From the NCBI GenBank assembly GCA_031382085.1, contig JANMYM010000065.1:40571-104570 (forward strand): a stretch of DNA of 64,000 bases, in the 5' to 3' direction. The translations under genes were made by a program, and so were the position numbers. The notes beneath the pieces were generated by a model. That model did not search any database and was not told the origin of the DNA. It saw nothing but the letters and a program-made list of their open reading frames with translations. The first letter of the stretch is position 1. Every line of letters begins with the position of its first letter. This DNA comes from UBA964 sp031382085. GTDB taxonomy: Bacteria > Pseudomonadota > Gammaproteobacteria > Steroidobacterales > Steroidobacteraceae. Shown here piece by piece: positions 25,247 through 34,390 of the stretch.

Positions 25247-26326
25247 ATGAAACCCAGTATTCGCCTGCGCCTCGAGCGGCTGCGCGACCGTCTCGAGGAA
25301 GCCGGGCGTGCGCTTGCCGACCCTGGTGTCATGGGCAAAAGTAACGAGTTCCGCGATCTGTCGATGGAATTTGCGCGCCTCGAGCCGACCGTCAGGCAGT
25401 TCGATGAATTCCGGGCGCTGGAAGCCGAACTTGCCGCAGCTAACGAATTGGCGAATGACAGCGATCCCGAGATGCGCGCCATGGGCTTCGACGAGGCCAA
25501 ACGCCTCAGTGAGCGCGTCGCAGCACAGGAAGCAGCGCTGCGCCGCGCACTCATACCGGTGGACCCGCGCGACAGCCGCAACGTGTTCCTGGAAGTGCGC
25601 GCCGGCACCGGCGGCGATGAGGCCGCGTTGTTCGCCGGCGATCTGCTGCGCATGTATAGCCGCTATGCGGAACGGCGCGGCTGGGCCGTGGAGACCATCA
25701 GCGAGACGCCGGGTGAAAAAGGTGGCTACCGGGAAGTCATCACCCGCGTCAGCGGGGCTAACGTGTTCGCGCGCCTGAAACTCGAATCTGGCACCCATCG
25801 CGTGCAGCGCGTGCCCGACACCGAGGCGCAGGGCCGCATCCACACCTCCGCCTGCACCGTCGCGATCCTGCCCGAAATGGAAGAAGTCGGCACCGTGGAG
25901 CTCAACCCGGCCGAACTGCGGGTCGACACTTTCCGCGCTTCGGGGGCCGGCGGCCAGCACGTCAACAAGACGGATTCCGCGATCCGGATCACGCACATTC
26001 CGAGCGGCATTGTCGTCGAGTGCCAGGACGAGCGTTCGCAGCACAAGAACCGCTCACGCGCGATGTCCTTGCTGCGCGCACGCCTGCAGGCCGCGGAACA
26101 GGAAAAACATGATGCCGCTGAGGCGCGCGAGCGCAAATTGCAGGTTGGCAGCGGCGATCGCTCGGAAAGAATCCGGACTTACAATTTTCCGCAGGGTCGC
26201 GTGACGGACCACCGCATCAACCTGACCTTGTACCAGCTTGCTAACGTGATCGAAGGGGACATCGATCCGCTGATCGATCCGTTGCTGCAGGAATACCAGG
26301 CAGAACGCCTGGATGAGGAATCCTGA
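25247..26326 (+). CDS. prfA: Peptide chain release factor 1
   Basis: Recognises UAG/UAA and triggers peptide release. The catalytic GGQ is in GAGGQHVNKTDSAIRITH, and the stop-codon-reading PxT tripeptide of RF1 is seen as PDT in QRVPDTEAQGRIHTSAC (RF2 would have SPF). It has 359 residues. ATG 25247 fits the family start MKPSIRLRLERL. hemA, which usually precedes prfA in this class, is absent here; the divergent neighbour is the TPR gene. Confidence 0.97.
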   Translation: MKPSIRLRLERLRDRLEEAGRALADPGVMGKSNEFRDLSMEFARLEPTVRQFDEFRALEAELAAANELANDSDPEMRAMGFDEAKRLSERVAAQEAALRRALIPVDPRDSRNVFLEVRAGTGGDEAALFAGDLLRMYSRYAERRGWAVETISETPGEKGGYREVITRVSGANVFARLKLESGTHRVQRVPDTEAQGRIHTSACTVAILPEMEEVGTVELNPAELRVDTFRASGAGGQHVNKTDSAIRITHIPSGIVVECQDERSQHKNRSRAMSLLRARLQAAEQEKHDAAEARERKLQVGSGDRSERIRTYNFPQGRVTDHRINLTLYQLANVIEGDIDPLIDPLLQEYQAERLDEES

Positions 26327-26388
26327 AAATCACACGGCCGTGATGCGCAGATTTGCAGACCACGGCCGCGGATGTCTCATCGTCGAAT

Positions 26389-26829
26389 TTACTTGATCAC
26401 AAGTTCCTGGATGGTATCGACGCCCAGCACTTCGCGCATCTGCTCGCGGCCGATGGCCATCTGATTCTGCTTGTCACTCGATCCCTGCAGGCGCTCCGTG
26501 ATCGCGTCCTGCTTGTCGTTCAGGTTGTCAAATGCCGCCCAGTTCTTGTACGTGACGGTGAGAATCAGATCCGGTTCGCTCGGCGAGCGGGCCTGCGTGG
26601 TGTAGACCTTCCAACCGAGGATCAGGCCCGCCTTCTTGTATTCTTCCATCAGGGCTTTGCGATCGGTCGCAACCCACTTGATGTAGGCATCGAACATGCC
26701 CGGCTTGATCTTGATGTAAGACACGTTGGTCACAGGGCCGTCCGTGTACGGACGATCTGCAGCGGTTACGAGACTGGTGGCGAACAGCATGGCTGTAGCT
26801 AACAAGACCTTAATACCTGTCGATTTCAT
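26389..26829 (-). CDS. Exported small protein, possible NIPSNAP/dimeric alpha-beta-barrel type (146 aa)
   Basis: ATG 26829 has AAAGG upstream and starts a clear signal peptide (MKSTGIKVLLATAMLFATSLVTAAD). The mature part, with VSYIKIKPGMFDAYIKWVATDRKALMEEYKKAGLILGWKVY, has the alternating strand-helix pattern of dimeric ferredoxin-like (ABM/NIPSNAP) proteins. I cannot name a function. It is convergent with prfA, with only 62 bp between; no terminator with a T tract is visible there. Confidence 0.7.
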   Translation of the reverse strand: MKSTGIKVLLATAMLFATSLVTAADRPYTDGPVTNVSYIKIKPGMFDAYIKWVATDRKALMEEYKKAGLILGWKVYTTQARSPSEPDLILTVTYKNWAAFDNLNDKQDAITERLQGSSDKQNQMAIGREQMREVLGVDTIQELVIK

Positions 26830-26916
26830 GGTTAAACCTTTCTTGAATTGAAACGTAGATTTGTAAGTTTTTTTCTGAAGCCGGTCGCGGCGCGACACGA
26901 CTGCATGGCCGACAAT

Positions 26917-27654
26917 CTACACCGGATCGATCGGCGTTGTCACCAAGCCTCGAAAAAGCGCCAGCAGGACCGCAGTGACCAGCGGTGCGAACAAGGCCTG
27001 CGCCAGGCAGCCAGCCCAGGCGGAATAGGCTCGTTCGCTCAGCAAGTCCGTTCCCAATCCCCGCGCGATCATCACGCCTAACACTGCAAACACGATGTAG
27101 AACACCAGGAATACGGCAAAGCTCATCGCGATAACCGCCACGCAGAGCCCGATGCGGCGGCTGACCAGCTGCCAGGCCCGCCCGCAGGCGTCAACAGGCC
27201 GGAGCGCTTCAAGAACCAGGGCATATGGCGCAAGCAGTGCAACCAGAATGGCCAGCAGGCCTGGCACGATGAGCAACAACAGACCGCCCGCGATAGCCGC
27301 GACGCTCAGCAGGGCCAATGCCACCAGTCCGGGCGTCCAGCTAACAGCGCGCACGATCGCCGCACCGGGGCCGAGCGATTGGCCATTCAAGGTCGCGGAC
27401 TGGCGCTGCACCAGCGCTGCCCAGGACAGCAGGCTCAACATGAGTCCTGCGATGGCCAGCGCCCACCAATACGGATCGCGACCCGCATGCGACAGACGGT
27501 ACATGTTAGGCGCCTGCGCGGCGAACACCATCGGCAGCGACAAAACCAGGTTCGGCAACGCCGTTAGGCGATAGAGTTGCGAACCGGCATCCATGATGCA
27601 GCTCGCGGACAGTTGCTGCCAGGGTGGAAAAAGAGTCGACGTCACGGCGCGCAC
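26917..27654 (-). CDS. Polytopic membrane protein, YciC/DUF-type (up to 245 aa)
   Basis: Five or six hydrophobic segments are visible (for example LVALALLSVAAIAGGLLLLIVP and FAVFLVFYIVFAVLGVMIA). The block YALVLEALRPVDACGRAWQLVSRR resembles the 'EGxGPxxAlkrSwxLvrgr' signature of YciC-like membrane proteins of unknown role, so I place it there tentatively. Start may be GTG 27654 or GTG 27645. It is divergent from prmC with a gap of only 17-26 bp, so the two promoters must overlap the opposing coding ends. Confidence 0.65.
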   Translation of the reverse strand: MRAVTSTLFPPWQQLSASCIMDAGSQLYRLTALPNLVLSLPMVFAAQAPNMYRLSHAGRDPYWWALAIAGLMLSLLSWAALVQRQSATLNGQSLGPGAAIVRAVSWTPGLVALALLSVAAIAGGLLLLIVPGLLAILVALLAPYALVLEALRPVDACGRAWQLVSRRIGLCVAVIAMSFAVFLVFYIVFAVLGVMIARGLGTDLLSERAYSAWAGCLAQALFAPLVTAVLLALFRGLVTTPIDPV

Positions 27655-27671
27655 TCTAGCAAAATGGCGGC

Positions 27672-28541
27672 ATGTCTCCCGCGCATACGTTTCGCACAGC
27701 CATCAACGAGGCAGTCGCGCAGCTGCGCGCCTCGCTGGGCGATGGCGCGCGCTTTGAAGCTGAATTGCTGCTGGCGGCCACCCTGGGCGTCAATCGGGCC
27801 ACCCTGGTGGCGCGCTCGCGCGATATTTGCGATGCGGACATGCTGGAGCTCTATTGGCAGCGAGTCGCGCGGCGCGCGGCAGGCGAGCCGTTTGCCTATA
27901 TCACGGGCCGGCGCGGCTTCTGGTCGCTGGACCTGACGGTCACGCCGGACGTACTGGTGCCGCGACCCGAGACTGAATTGCTGGTCGAGCGCGCGCTCGC
28001 CCTGGGCGATGAGCTCAGCCGGTCGTTAGGCAGGCCAGCCATCGAGCTGGCGGACCTGGGCACAGGTTCCGGTGCGATTGCGCTGGCCATCGCGTCGGCG
28101 CGGCCCGACTGGCATGTCGTCGCCACCGATATTTCGCCGGCCGCGCTCGAGGTGGCGCGCGGCAACGCCATCCGGCTGCGTATCGAGTCGGTGGCTTTTT
28201 TCGAGGGCGAATGGTGGTCGCCGCTGGCGCGACAGAAGTTCGATATCGTGGTCTCGAATCCCCCCTATGTCGCCGCTGATGACCCAGCGCTGGACGGACT
28301 GGCGCTGCAGCACGAACCGCGCATCGCTCTGACACCGGGCGCCGATGCCCTGGCCGCCCTGCGCGTCATCGTCGTGGGAGCCCCAGGACATCTGCGCCCG
28401 GGAGCGGCGCTGCTGCTGGAACACGGCGCCGATCAGGCACCGGCCGTGGCGGAGTTGCTTGTCGCGCAGGGCTTTGATCACGTACGCTCGCACGCGGACC
28501 TGGCGGGTCATTTGCGGGTAACCGAAGGCCGCCGGCCATAA
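27672..28541 (+). CDS. prmC: Protein-(glutamine-N5) methyltransferase, release-factor specific
   Basis: Methylates the GGQ glutamine of release factors, and prfA lies 1.3 kb upstream. The N-terminal helical domain is followed by ITGRRGFWSLDLTVTPDVLVPRPETELLVE, SAM motif I DLGTGSGAIALAIA, and the catalytic NPPY in IVVSNPPYVAADD. At 289 residues it is standard length. In most relatives prmC directly follows prfA; here two minus-strand genes separate them. Confidence 0.96.
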   Translation: MSPAHTFRTAINEAVAQLRASLGDGARFEAELLLAATLGVNRATLVARSRDICDADMLELYWQRVARRAAGEPFAYITGRRGFWSLDLTVTPDVLVPRPETELLVERALALGDELSRSLGRPAIELADLGTGSGAIALAIASARPDWHVVATDISPAALEVARGNAIRLRIESVAFFEGEWWSPLARQKFDIVVSNPPYVAADDPALDGLALQHEPRIALTPGADALAALRVIVVGAPGHLRPGAALLLEHGADQAPAVAELLVAQGFDHVRSHADLAGHLRVTEGRRP

Positions 28542-28568
28542 CACACACTCTCCTGAGGAATTTTTTTC

Positions 28569-29060
28569 ATGGTGCGATTCGAGACCAATCACGGGGCGTT
28601 CACGGTCGAGTTTTTCCCGGACCAGGCGCCGATTACGGTGGCCAATTTTCTGCAATACGTCGATGACGGTTTTTTTGATAACACGATTTTTCATCGCGTG
28701 ATCCCGGGCTTCATGATTCAGGGCGGCGGCTTCGTCGGCGGCATGAAACAGAAAAAGACCCGCGAACCGATCGACAACGAGGCCGAAAATGGCCTGAAGA
28801 ACCTGCGTGGCAATCTGTCAATGGCGCGCACCAATGACATCAAGAGCGCAACGTCGCAATTTTTTGTCAACCTCAAGGACAACGCGTTTCTGGACAACAG
28901 CCCGGGAAACTTTGGCTACGCGGTGTTCGCCCGTGTCACCGAAGGGCTGAACGTGATCGATGCGATTGCCGCGGTGGCCACCGGCTCGCGCATGGGTCAT
29001 CAGGATGTGCCGCGTGAAGACGTGGTCGTCACCAGCGCCAAGCGTATCGTTGCCGCCTGA
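28569..29060 (+). CDS. ppiB: Cyclophilin-type peptidyl-prolyl isomerase (163 aa, cytoplasmic)
   Basis: No signal peptide. Cyclophilin landmarks are FHRVIPGFMIQGGGF, the SMARTNDIKSATSQFFVNLKDN block and GYAVFARVTEGLNVIDAI, with catalytic Arg in FHR and Gln in SQFF. This is the short bacterial PpiB/PpiA-like form. GAGGA lies before a T-rich spacer and ATG. It is probably cotranscribed with prmC (27-bp gap) and mtgA. Confidence 0.92.
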   Translation: MVRFETNHGAFTVEFFPDQAPITVANFLQYVDDGFFDNTIFHRVIPGFMIQGGGFVGGMKQKKTREPIDNEAENGLKNLRGNLSMARTNDIKSATSQFFVNLKDNAFLDNSPGNFGYAVFARVTEGLNVIDAIAAVATGSRMGHQDVPREDVVVTSAKRIVAA

Positions 29061-29079
29061 CCGGCTGCCCGGCTAACAA

Positions 29080-29832
29080 ATGGGACTACGCGCCGCCTGG
29101 ACGCGCCTGCGAACGCGCTGGCGGCGCTTTCTGGTCTTTGCGCTGCTGATATTTCTGTCAGGCACCACGTTGCAGGTGTTGCTGCTGCGCTTTGTGGATC
29201 CCTGGACATCCGCTGTGATGCTGGGCGATCGCCTGCATGCGATGCTGGGTGGCGATTTCGAGTATGCCAATCGTTACGACTGGGTGGATCTCGAGGACAT
29301 CTCGCCACAAGCCGCCATCGCGGTCATCGCGTCCGAGGATCAGCAGTTTCCGTTTCATGCGGGATTTGATTTCACGTCGATCCGCGAAGCCGTGCGGCAC
29401 AACGCGCGCAGTAAACGGGTGCGCGGCGCCAGCACGATTTCGCAGCAGGTCGCCAAGAATCTGTTTTTGTGGCGCGGTCGCAGCTGGGTGCGCAAAGGAC
29501 TCGAGGTCTGGTACACGCTGCTGATCGAGTGGCTGTGGCCCAAGGAAAGAATCCTTGAGACCTATCTCAACATTGCCGAGATGAGCAGCGCGACCTTTGG
29601 CGTGGAAGCGGCGGCGCAGAAACTGTTCCACAAGCCGGCGCGCAAACTGACGCGACGGCAAGCCGCGTTGTTAGCTGCTGTATTGCCGAACCCAAAGCGC
29701 TTTCATGCCGAAGCGCCGTCGCGCTACGTGAATCAGCGCGCCGATTTCATCCAGCGCCAGATGCGCTCTCTGGGCGGCAAGAGCTATCTGAACCAGGTGA
29801 AGGACGACGACGAGCCCGACGCGGGTCGTTGA
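29080..29832 (+). CDS. mtgA: Monofunctional biosynthetic peptidoglycan transglycosylase
   Basis: Polymerises lipid II into glycan strands. One N-terminal membrane helix (about residues 15-38) precedes a GT51 domain: catalytic Glu in ASEDQQFPFHAGFD, then RGASTISQQVAKNLFLW and KERILETYLNIAEM. There is no transpeptidase domain, and 250 residues is normal. It ends 8 bp before the convergent stop of metH. Confidence 0.96.
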   Translation: MGLRAAWTRLRTRWRRFLVFALLIFLSGTTLQVLLLRFVDPWTSAVMLGDRLHAMLGGDFEYANRYDWVDLEDISPQAAIAVIASEDQQFPFHAGFDFTSIREAVRHNARSKRVRGASTISQQVAKNLFLWRGRSWVRKGLEVWYTLLIEWLWPKERILETYLNIAEMSSATFGVEAAAQKLFHKPARKLTRRQAALLAAVLPNPKRFHAEAPSRYVNQRADFIQRQMRSLGGKSYLNQVKDDDEPDAGR

Positions 29833-29840
29833 CAGTTTTG

Positions 29841-32800
29841 TCAGCTGCGCGGTTCGTAGCCGAGATTGGGCGCCAGCCAGCGTTCGGTGACCGCCAGCGC
29901 CTGCCCCTTGCGCGACGCGTAGTCCGCAACCTGGTCGCGATCGATCTTGCCGACCGCGAAATAGCGCGCCTCCGGATGCGAGAAGTACCAGCCGCTGACC
30001 GCGGCAGTCGGCAGCATTGCGAAATTTTCGGTCAGCGTCATGCCGGTGTTAGCCTGGACATCCAGCAGCTGCCAGAGCGTGGCCTTTTCGGTGTGGTCCG
30101 GGCAGGCCGGGTAGCCCGGCGCCGGGCGGATGCCGCGGTATTCCTCGGCGATCAATGCCGTGTTAGGCAGGTTCTCCTGTGGCGCGTAGCCCCAGAGTTC
30201 ACGACGGGCCCGTTGATGGAAGTGTTCCGCCGCCGCTTCAGCGAATCGATCCGCCAGCGCCTTGAGCATGATGGATGAATAGTCGTCATGGGCCGCTTCG
30301 AATTTCGCGACATGCGGGTCGATGCCGCCGCCTGCGGTCACCGCGAAGGCGCCGATGTAATCCAGCTTGCCGGAGCTGCGCGGCGCAACATAGTCCGCGA
30401 GGCATTCGTGCGGCTGGCCCGGCGCCTTGTTCTTCTGCTGGCGCAAATGGTGCAGCGTTGCAATGACTTTGCTGCGGCCCTCATCCGCATACACCTCGAT
30501 ATCGTCACCCACGGCGTTGGCCGGCCAGAAACCTAACACCGCGTCGGCCCGCAGCCAGCGCTCGGCGAGCAACTTCTTCAGCATGCGGCGGGCATCTTCA
30601 TAAAGGCTGCTCGCCGCTTCGCCAACCACAGGATCCGTCAGGATGTCCGGGAACTTTCCGGCAAACTCCCAGGCGTTGAAGAACGGCATCCAGTCGATGT
30701 ATTCCAGCAGCGTGTCGAGCGGGTAGTCCCGGAAAACCTGCACGCCGATCGGGCGCGGCCTGACGGGTTGCCAGGCGGCCCAGTCGATCGGTCGACGGTT
30801 GGCGCGGGCCGCATGGATACTGAGTTCCGGAAGTTTTGCGGTCTTGCCGGCGTGTTGAACGCGTCGCCGCTCATGCTCGCGATTGTTTTCCTCGGCATAA
30901 CTCACGCGGCCGGTTGCGTTCATCAGGATCTGGCAGATACCCACCGACCGCGACGCGTCCTTGACGTACACCACTGGCTCGGCGTAATGCGGCGCAATCT
31001 TCACCGAAGTATGCGCGGGTGAGGTGGTCGCGCCGCCGATCAATAACGGCTGGCGCATGCCGCGCCGTTTCATTTCACGGGCAACATGCACCATTTCGTC
31101 GAGCGACGGCGTGATCAGGCCCGAAAGGCCGATCAAGTCCGCATTCTCGCGCAACGCGACGTCGAGAATCTTCTCCGCGGGCACCATGACGCCGAGATCG
31201 ATGACTTCGAAGTTGTTACATTGCAGCACCACGCTGACAATATTCTTGCCAATGTCATGCACATCGCCCTTGACCGTGGCAATTACGATCTTGCCCTGGG
31301 CGCGCATGACGCCGCCACGCGCGGTTTCGATGTACGGCACCAGGTGCGCGACCGCTTTTTTCATGACGCGCGCGCTCTTGACCACCTGCGGCAGAAACAT
31401 TTTTCCCGAACCGAACAGATCGCCGACGACGTTCATGCCGTCCATCAGCGGACCTTCGATGACGTCAATCGGATGCTTCGCGCCCTGCCGCGCTTCCTCG
31501 GTGTCCGCGACCACGAATTCGTCCAGGCCCTTGACCAGCGCATGTTCCAGGCGCTTTACGACCGGCCAGGAACGCCAGGCATCGTCCACCTCACGGCGCA
31601 CGACCCCGCCATCGCCTTTGTAGCGCCCGGCAAGCGCTAATAATCGCTCGGTCGAATCCGCGCGCCGATTGAGTACCACGTCCTCGACCGCGTCGCGCAA
31701 TTCAGCGTCGATGTCCTCGTAGATGCTCAGCTGCCCGGCATTGACGATACCCATGTCCATGCCGGCCTTGATCGCGTGATACAGGAACACGCTGTGCATC
31801 GCGGCGCGCACCGGCTCATTGCCGCGGAACGAAAACGACACATTGCTGACGCCGCCGCTGACCATCGTATGCGGCAATTGCCGCTTGATTTCGCGCGTCG
31901 CTTCGACGAAAGCCACTGCGTAACCATTGTGTTCCTCGATGCCGGTCGCCACCGCAAAGATGTTAGGGTCGAAAATGATGTCTTCAGCGGGAAAGCCAAC
32001 TTGCTCGGTCAGCAACTGGTAACAGCGCTTGCAGATGGAAACTTTGCGTTGCAGCGTATCGGCCTGGCCCTGCTCATCGAACGCCATGACCACGACCGCG
32101 GCGCCGTAGTCGCGCAGTTTCCGGGCCTGCGCCAGAAACGACGCCTCGCCTTCCTTGAGACTGATCGAATTGACGACCGCCTTGCCCTGCACGCACTTCA
32201 GGCCCGCCTCGATCACCGTCCATTTCGACGAGTCGATCATCACCGGTACGCGCGCGATATCCGGCTCGGCCGCCGCCAGCCGCAGGAAGCGCGTCATCGC
32301 CGCTTCCGAATCCAGCATGCCCTCGTCCATCTTGACGTCGATGATCTGTGCGCCGGCCAGCACCTGCTGGCGCGCGATGTCGAGGGCGGCGTTGTAGTCG
32401 CCCGCCTCGATCAGCTTGCGGAATTTCGCGGAACCGGTGACGTTGGTGCGCTCACCGACGTTCACGAACAGCGATGCGTCGTCGATGGTCAGCGGTTCGA
32501 GGCCGGACAGGCGGCAGGCGCGCGGCGTCGCGGGAATGTCGCGCCGCCGCGCGCCGCCGACCGCCTCGGCCAGCGCGCGAATGTGCTCCGGCGTGGTGCC
32601 GCAGCAGCCGCCCACAATGTTGAGCAGCCCGGCTTCGCCGTACTCGCGCAGGATCGCGGCCATTTCAGCCGCGGACTGGTCATATTCGCCGAAGGCGTTA
32701 GGCAGGCCGGCATTCGGATAGGCGCAGACAGCGGTGTCGGCGAGGCGCGAGAGCTCGGCCACGTACTGGCGCAGCTGCTCGGCACCTAACGCGCAATTGA

Positions 32801-33536
32801 GACCCACGGCCAGAGGCGCTGCATGACGGACCGAGTTCCAGAAGGCCTCGGTGGTCTGGCCGGAGAGCGTACGCCCCGACGCATCCGTGATCGTGCCCGA
32901 CACGATGATCGGCAACTCGACGCCGGCCTCTGCAAAACTGCCGCGCACCGCAACCAGAGCCGCTTTCGCGTTCAGCGTGTCGAAAACTGTCTCGATCAGA
33001 ATCAGATCGACGCCGCCCTCGATCAGTGCCAGCGTGGCTTCACGATAGGCGGCGACCAGTTCGTCAAAACTGACGTTGCGAAAGCCCGGATCGTTGACAT
33101 CTGGAGAGATGGAGGCCGTGCGGTTGGTCGGGCCTAACGCGCCGGCCACAAATCGGGTTGTGCCGGAGCTCGCTGCAAGTTCATCGGCGATACCTCGCGC
33201 CAGTTGCGCCGCCGCCCGATTGAGCTCCGCAGCCAGCGTCTGCATGCCGTAGTCGGCTTGCGCGATGCTGGTCGAATTAAACGTGTTGGTTTCGATGATG
33301 TCGGAACCGGCTTCCAGGTAGGCGCGGTGAATGTCGGCGATGATCCCGGGCCGGGTCAGCGTCAGCAGGTCATTGTTGCCTTTGACATCCTGGGAATAAT
33401 TCGCGAAGCGCGCGCCGCGATAGCCGGCCTCATCGAGGCGATGCTGCTGGATCATCGTTCCCATCGCGCCGTCGAGCAGCACGATGCGCTCGCGCAGCAA
33501 CTGCTTCAATGCCGCAATCCGTTCGCTGCGATCCAT
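29841..33536 (-). CDS. metH: Cobalamin-dependent methionine synthase (1231 aa)
   Basis: Transfers methyl from 5-methyl-THF to homocysteine. All four modules are present: homocysteine/zinc domain (ligands in GLNCALG and GGCCGTTPEHI), pterin domain (VNVGERTNVTGSAKF), cobalamin domain with the axial-ligand motif DVHDIGKN, and the C-terminal SAM-binding reactivation domain (RPAPGYPACPDHTEK). Its ATG overlaps the metF stop by one base (TGATG), so translation is coupled. Regulation by the upstream ArsR-type gene is likely. Confidence 0.98.
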   Translation of the reverse strand: MDRSERIAALKQLLRERIVLLDGAMGTMIQQHRLDEAGYRGARFANYSQDVKGNNDLLTLTRPGIIADIHRAYLEAGSDIIETNTFNSTSIAQADYGMQTLAAELNRAAAQLARGIADELAASSGTTRFVAGALGPTNRTASISPDVNDPGFRNVSFDELVAAYREATLALIEGGVDLILIETVFDTLNAKAALVAVRGSFAEAGVELPIIVSGTITDASGRTLSGQTTEAFWNSVRHAAPLAVGLNCALGAEQLRQYVAELSRLADTAVCAYPNAGLPNAFGEYDQSAAEMAAILREYGEAGLLNIVGGCCGTTPEHIRALAEAVGGARRRDIPATPRACRLSGLEPLTIDDASLFVNVGERTNVTGSAKFRKLIEAGDYNAALDIARQQVLAGAQIIDVKMDEGMLDSEAAMTRFLRLAAAEPDIARVPVMIDSSKWTVIEAGLKCVQGKAVVNSISLKEGEASFLAQARKLRDYGAAVVVMAFDEQGQADTLQRKVSICKRCYQLLTEQVGFPAEDIIFDPNIFAVATGIEEHNGYAVAFVEATREIKRQLPHTMVSGGVSNVSFSFRGNEPVRAAMHSVFLYHAIKAGMDMGIVNAGQLSIYEDIDAELRDAVEDVVLNRRADSTERLLALAGRYKGDGGVVRREVDDAWRSWPVVKRLEHALVKGLDEFVVADTEEARQGAKHPIDVIEGPLMDGMNVVGDLFGSGKMFLPQVVKSARVMKKAVAHLVPYIETARGGVMRAQGKIVIATVKGDVHDIGKNIVSVVLQCNNFEVIDLGVMVPAEKILDVALRENADLIGLSGLITPSLDEMVHVAREMKRRGMRQPLLIGGATTSPAHTSVKIAPHYAEPVVYVKDASRSVGICQILMNATGRVSYAEENNREHERRRVQHAGKTAKLPELSIHAARANRRPIDWAAWQPVRPRPIGVQVFRDYPLDTLLEYIDWMPFFNAWEFAGKFPDILTDPVVGEAASSLYEDARRMLKKLLAERWLRADAVLGFWPANAVGDDIEVYADEGRSKVIATLHHLRQQKNKAPGQPHECLADYVAPRSSGKLDYIGAFAVTAGGGIDPHVAKFEAAHDDYSSIMLKALADRFAEAAAEHFHQRARRELWGYAPQENLPNTALIAEEYRGIRPAPGYPACPDHTEKATLWQLLDVQANTGMTLTENFAMLPTAAVSGWYFSHPEARYFAVGKIDRDQVADYASRKGQALAVTERWLAPNLGYEPRS

Positions 33537-34390
33537 CAGGTCACCCTCACGCCTAACGCATGGCAGATCGCGTAGGTCAGTTCGGCGCGATTCAGGGTGT
33601 AGAAGTGAAACTCGGACACGCCCCCGCGCTCGCGCAAGCGCGTCACTTGCTGGATCGCGACGTTAGCTGCAATCAGGCGGCGGGTTTCCGGATCGTTCTC
33701 CAGTCCGATAAAGCGCTCGGCCAGCCAGTCCGGAATGGTCGCGCCACAGCGCGCAGCAAAACTCGTGACCTGCGGAAATCGCGTAATCGGCAGGATGCCA
33801 GGCACGATGCTGACGTTGATGCCGGCGGCGGCACAGCGATCCCGAAAGCGAAAATAGACATCGTTGTCGTAGAAGAACTGCGTGATCGCGCGGGTTGCTC
33901 CGGCATCCACTTTGCGTTTCAGATTGTCGAGGTCCTGCTCAGCGCTGAGCGCCTCTGGATGAATTTCCGGATACGCGGCCACGGAGATATCGAAATCGGC
34001 GACCGTTCGGAGCCCCGCGACCAGGTCGCTGGCATGGGCAAAGCCCTGCGGATGAGGCCCATAGCCCACGGCTCCGGCGGGCGGATCGCCGCGCAGCGCG
34101 ACGACATGACGGATGCCCTGGGCCCAGTAGCGGCGTGCGATCTCGAGGATTTCTTCGCGCGGCGCGCCGATGCAGGTCAGGTGCGGTGCGCTGGTCAGCT
34201 GGGTTTCGCTTTGTACCCGGGACACCAGGTCATGAGTGCGTTCGCGCGTCGAACCGTCGGCGCCATAGGTCACGGACACGAAACGCGGCGCAAGCGGCGC
34301 AAGCCTTTGCACCGATTGCCAGAGCGTCGCCGCCATGCGGGCGTCGCCGGGCGGAAAAAATTCGAAGCTGACGCTGATAGGTACCGTCAT
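33536..34390 (-). CDS. metF: 5,10-methylenetetrahydrofolate reductase
   Basis: Makes the 5-methyl-THF used by MetH. The N terminus VSFEFFPPGDARM has the catalytic Glu of the family; CIGAPREEILEIARRYWAQGIRHVVALRGDPP and DAGATRAITQFFYDNDVYFRFRD are FAD/folate-binding blocks. It has 284 residues. ATG 34390 overlaps the stop of the upstream regulator gene by ATGA. The order regulator-metF-metH makes one methionine-cycle operon. Confidence 0.97.
   Translation of the reverse strand: MTVPISVSFEFFPPGDARMAATLWQSVQRLAPLAPRFVSVTYGADGSTRERTHDLVSRVQSETQLTSAPHLTCIGAPREEILEIARRYWAQGIRHVVALRGDPPAGAVGYGPHPQGFAHASDLVAGLRTVADFDISVAAYPEIHPEALSAEQDLDNLKRKVDAGATRAITQFFYDNDVYFRFRDRCAAAGINVSIVPGILPITRFPQVTSFAARCGATIPDWLAERFIGLENDPETRRLIAANVAIQQVTRLRERGGVSEFHFYTLNRAELTYAICHALGVRVT

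Noticed and set aside
25177..25653. N-terminal extension of the TPR protein
   Set aside because: Overlaps prfA on the other strand; the signal peptide begins at ATG 25176.
26335..26378. Possible hairpin after prfA (CACGGCCGTG ... CACGGCCG)
   Set aside because: Stem halves are separated and no T tract follows; not convincing as a terminator.
31776..32789. Open frame of 337 codons antisense to metH
   Set aside because: Mirrors the codon structure of metH; no domain or ribosome-binding site.
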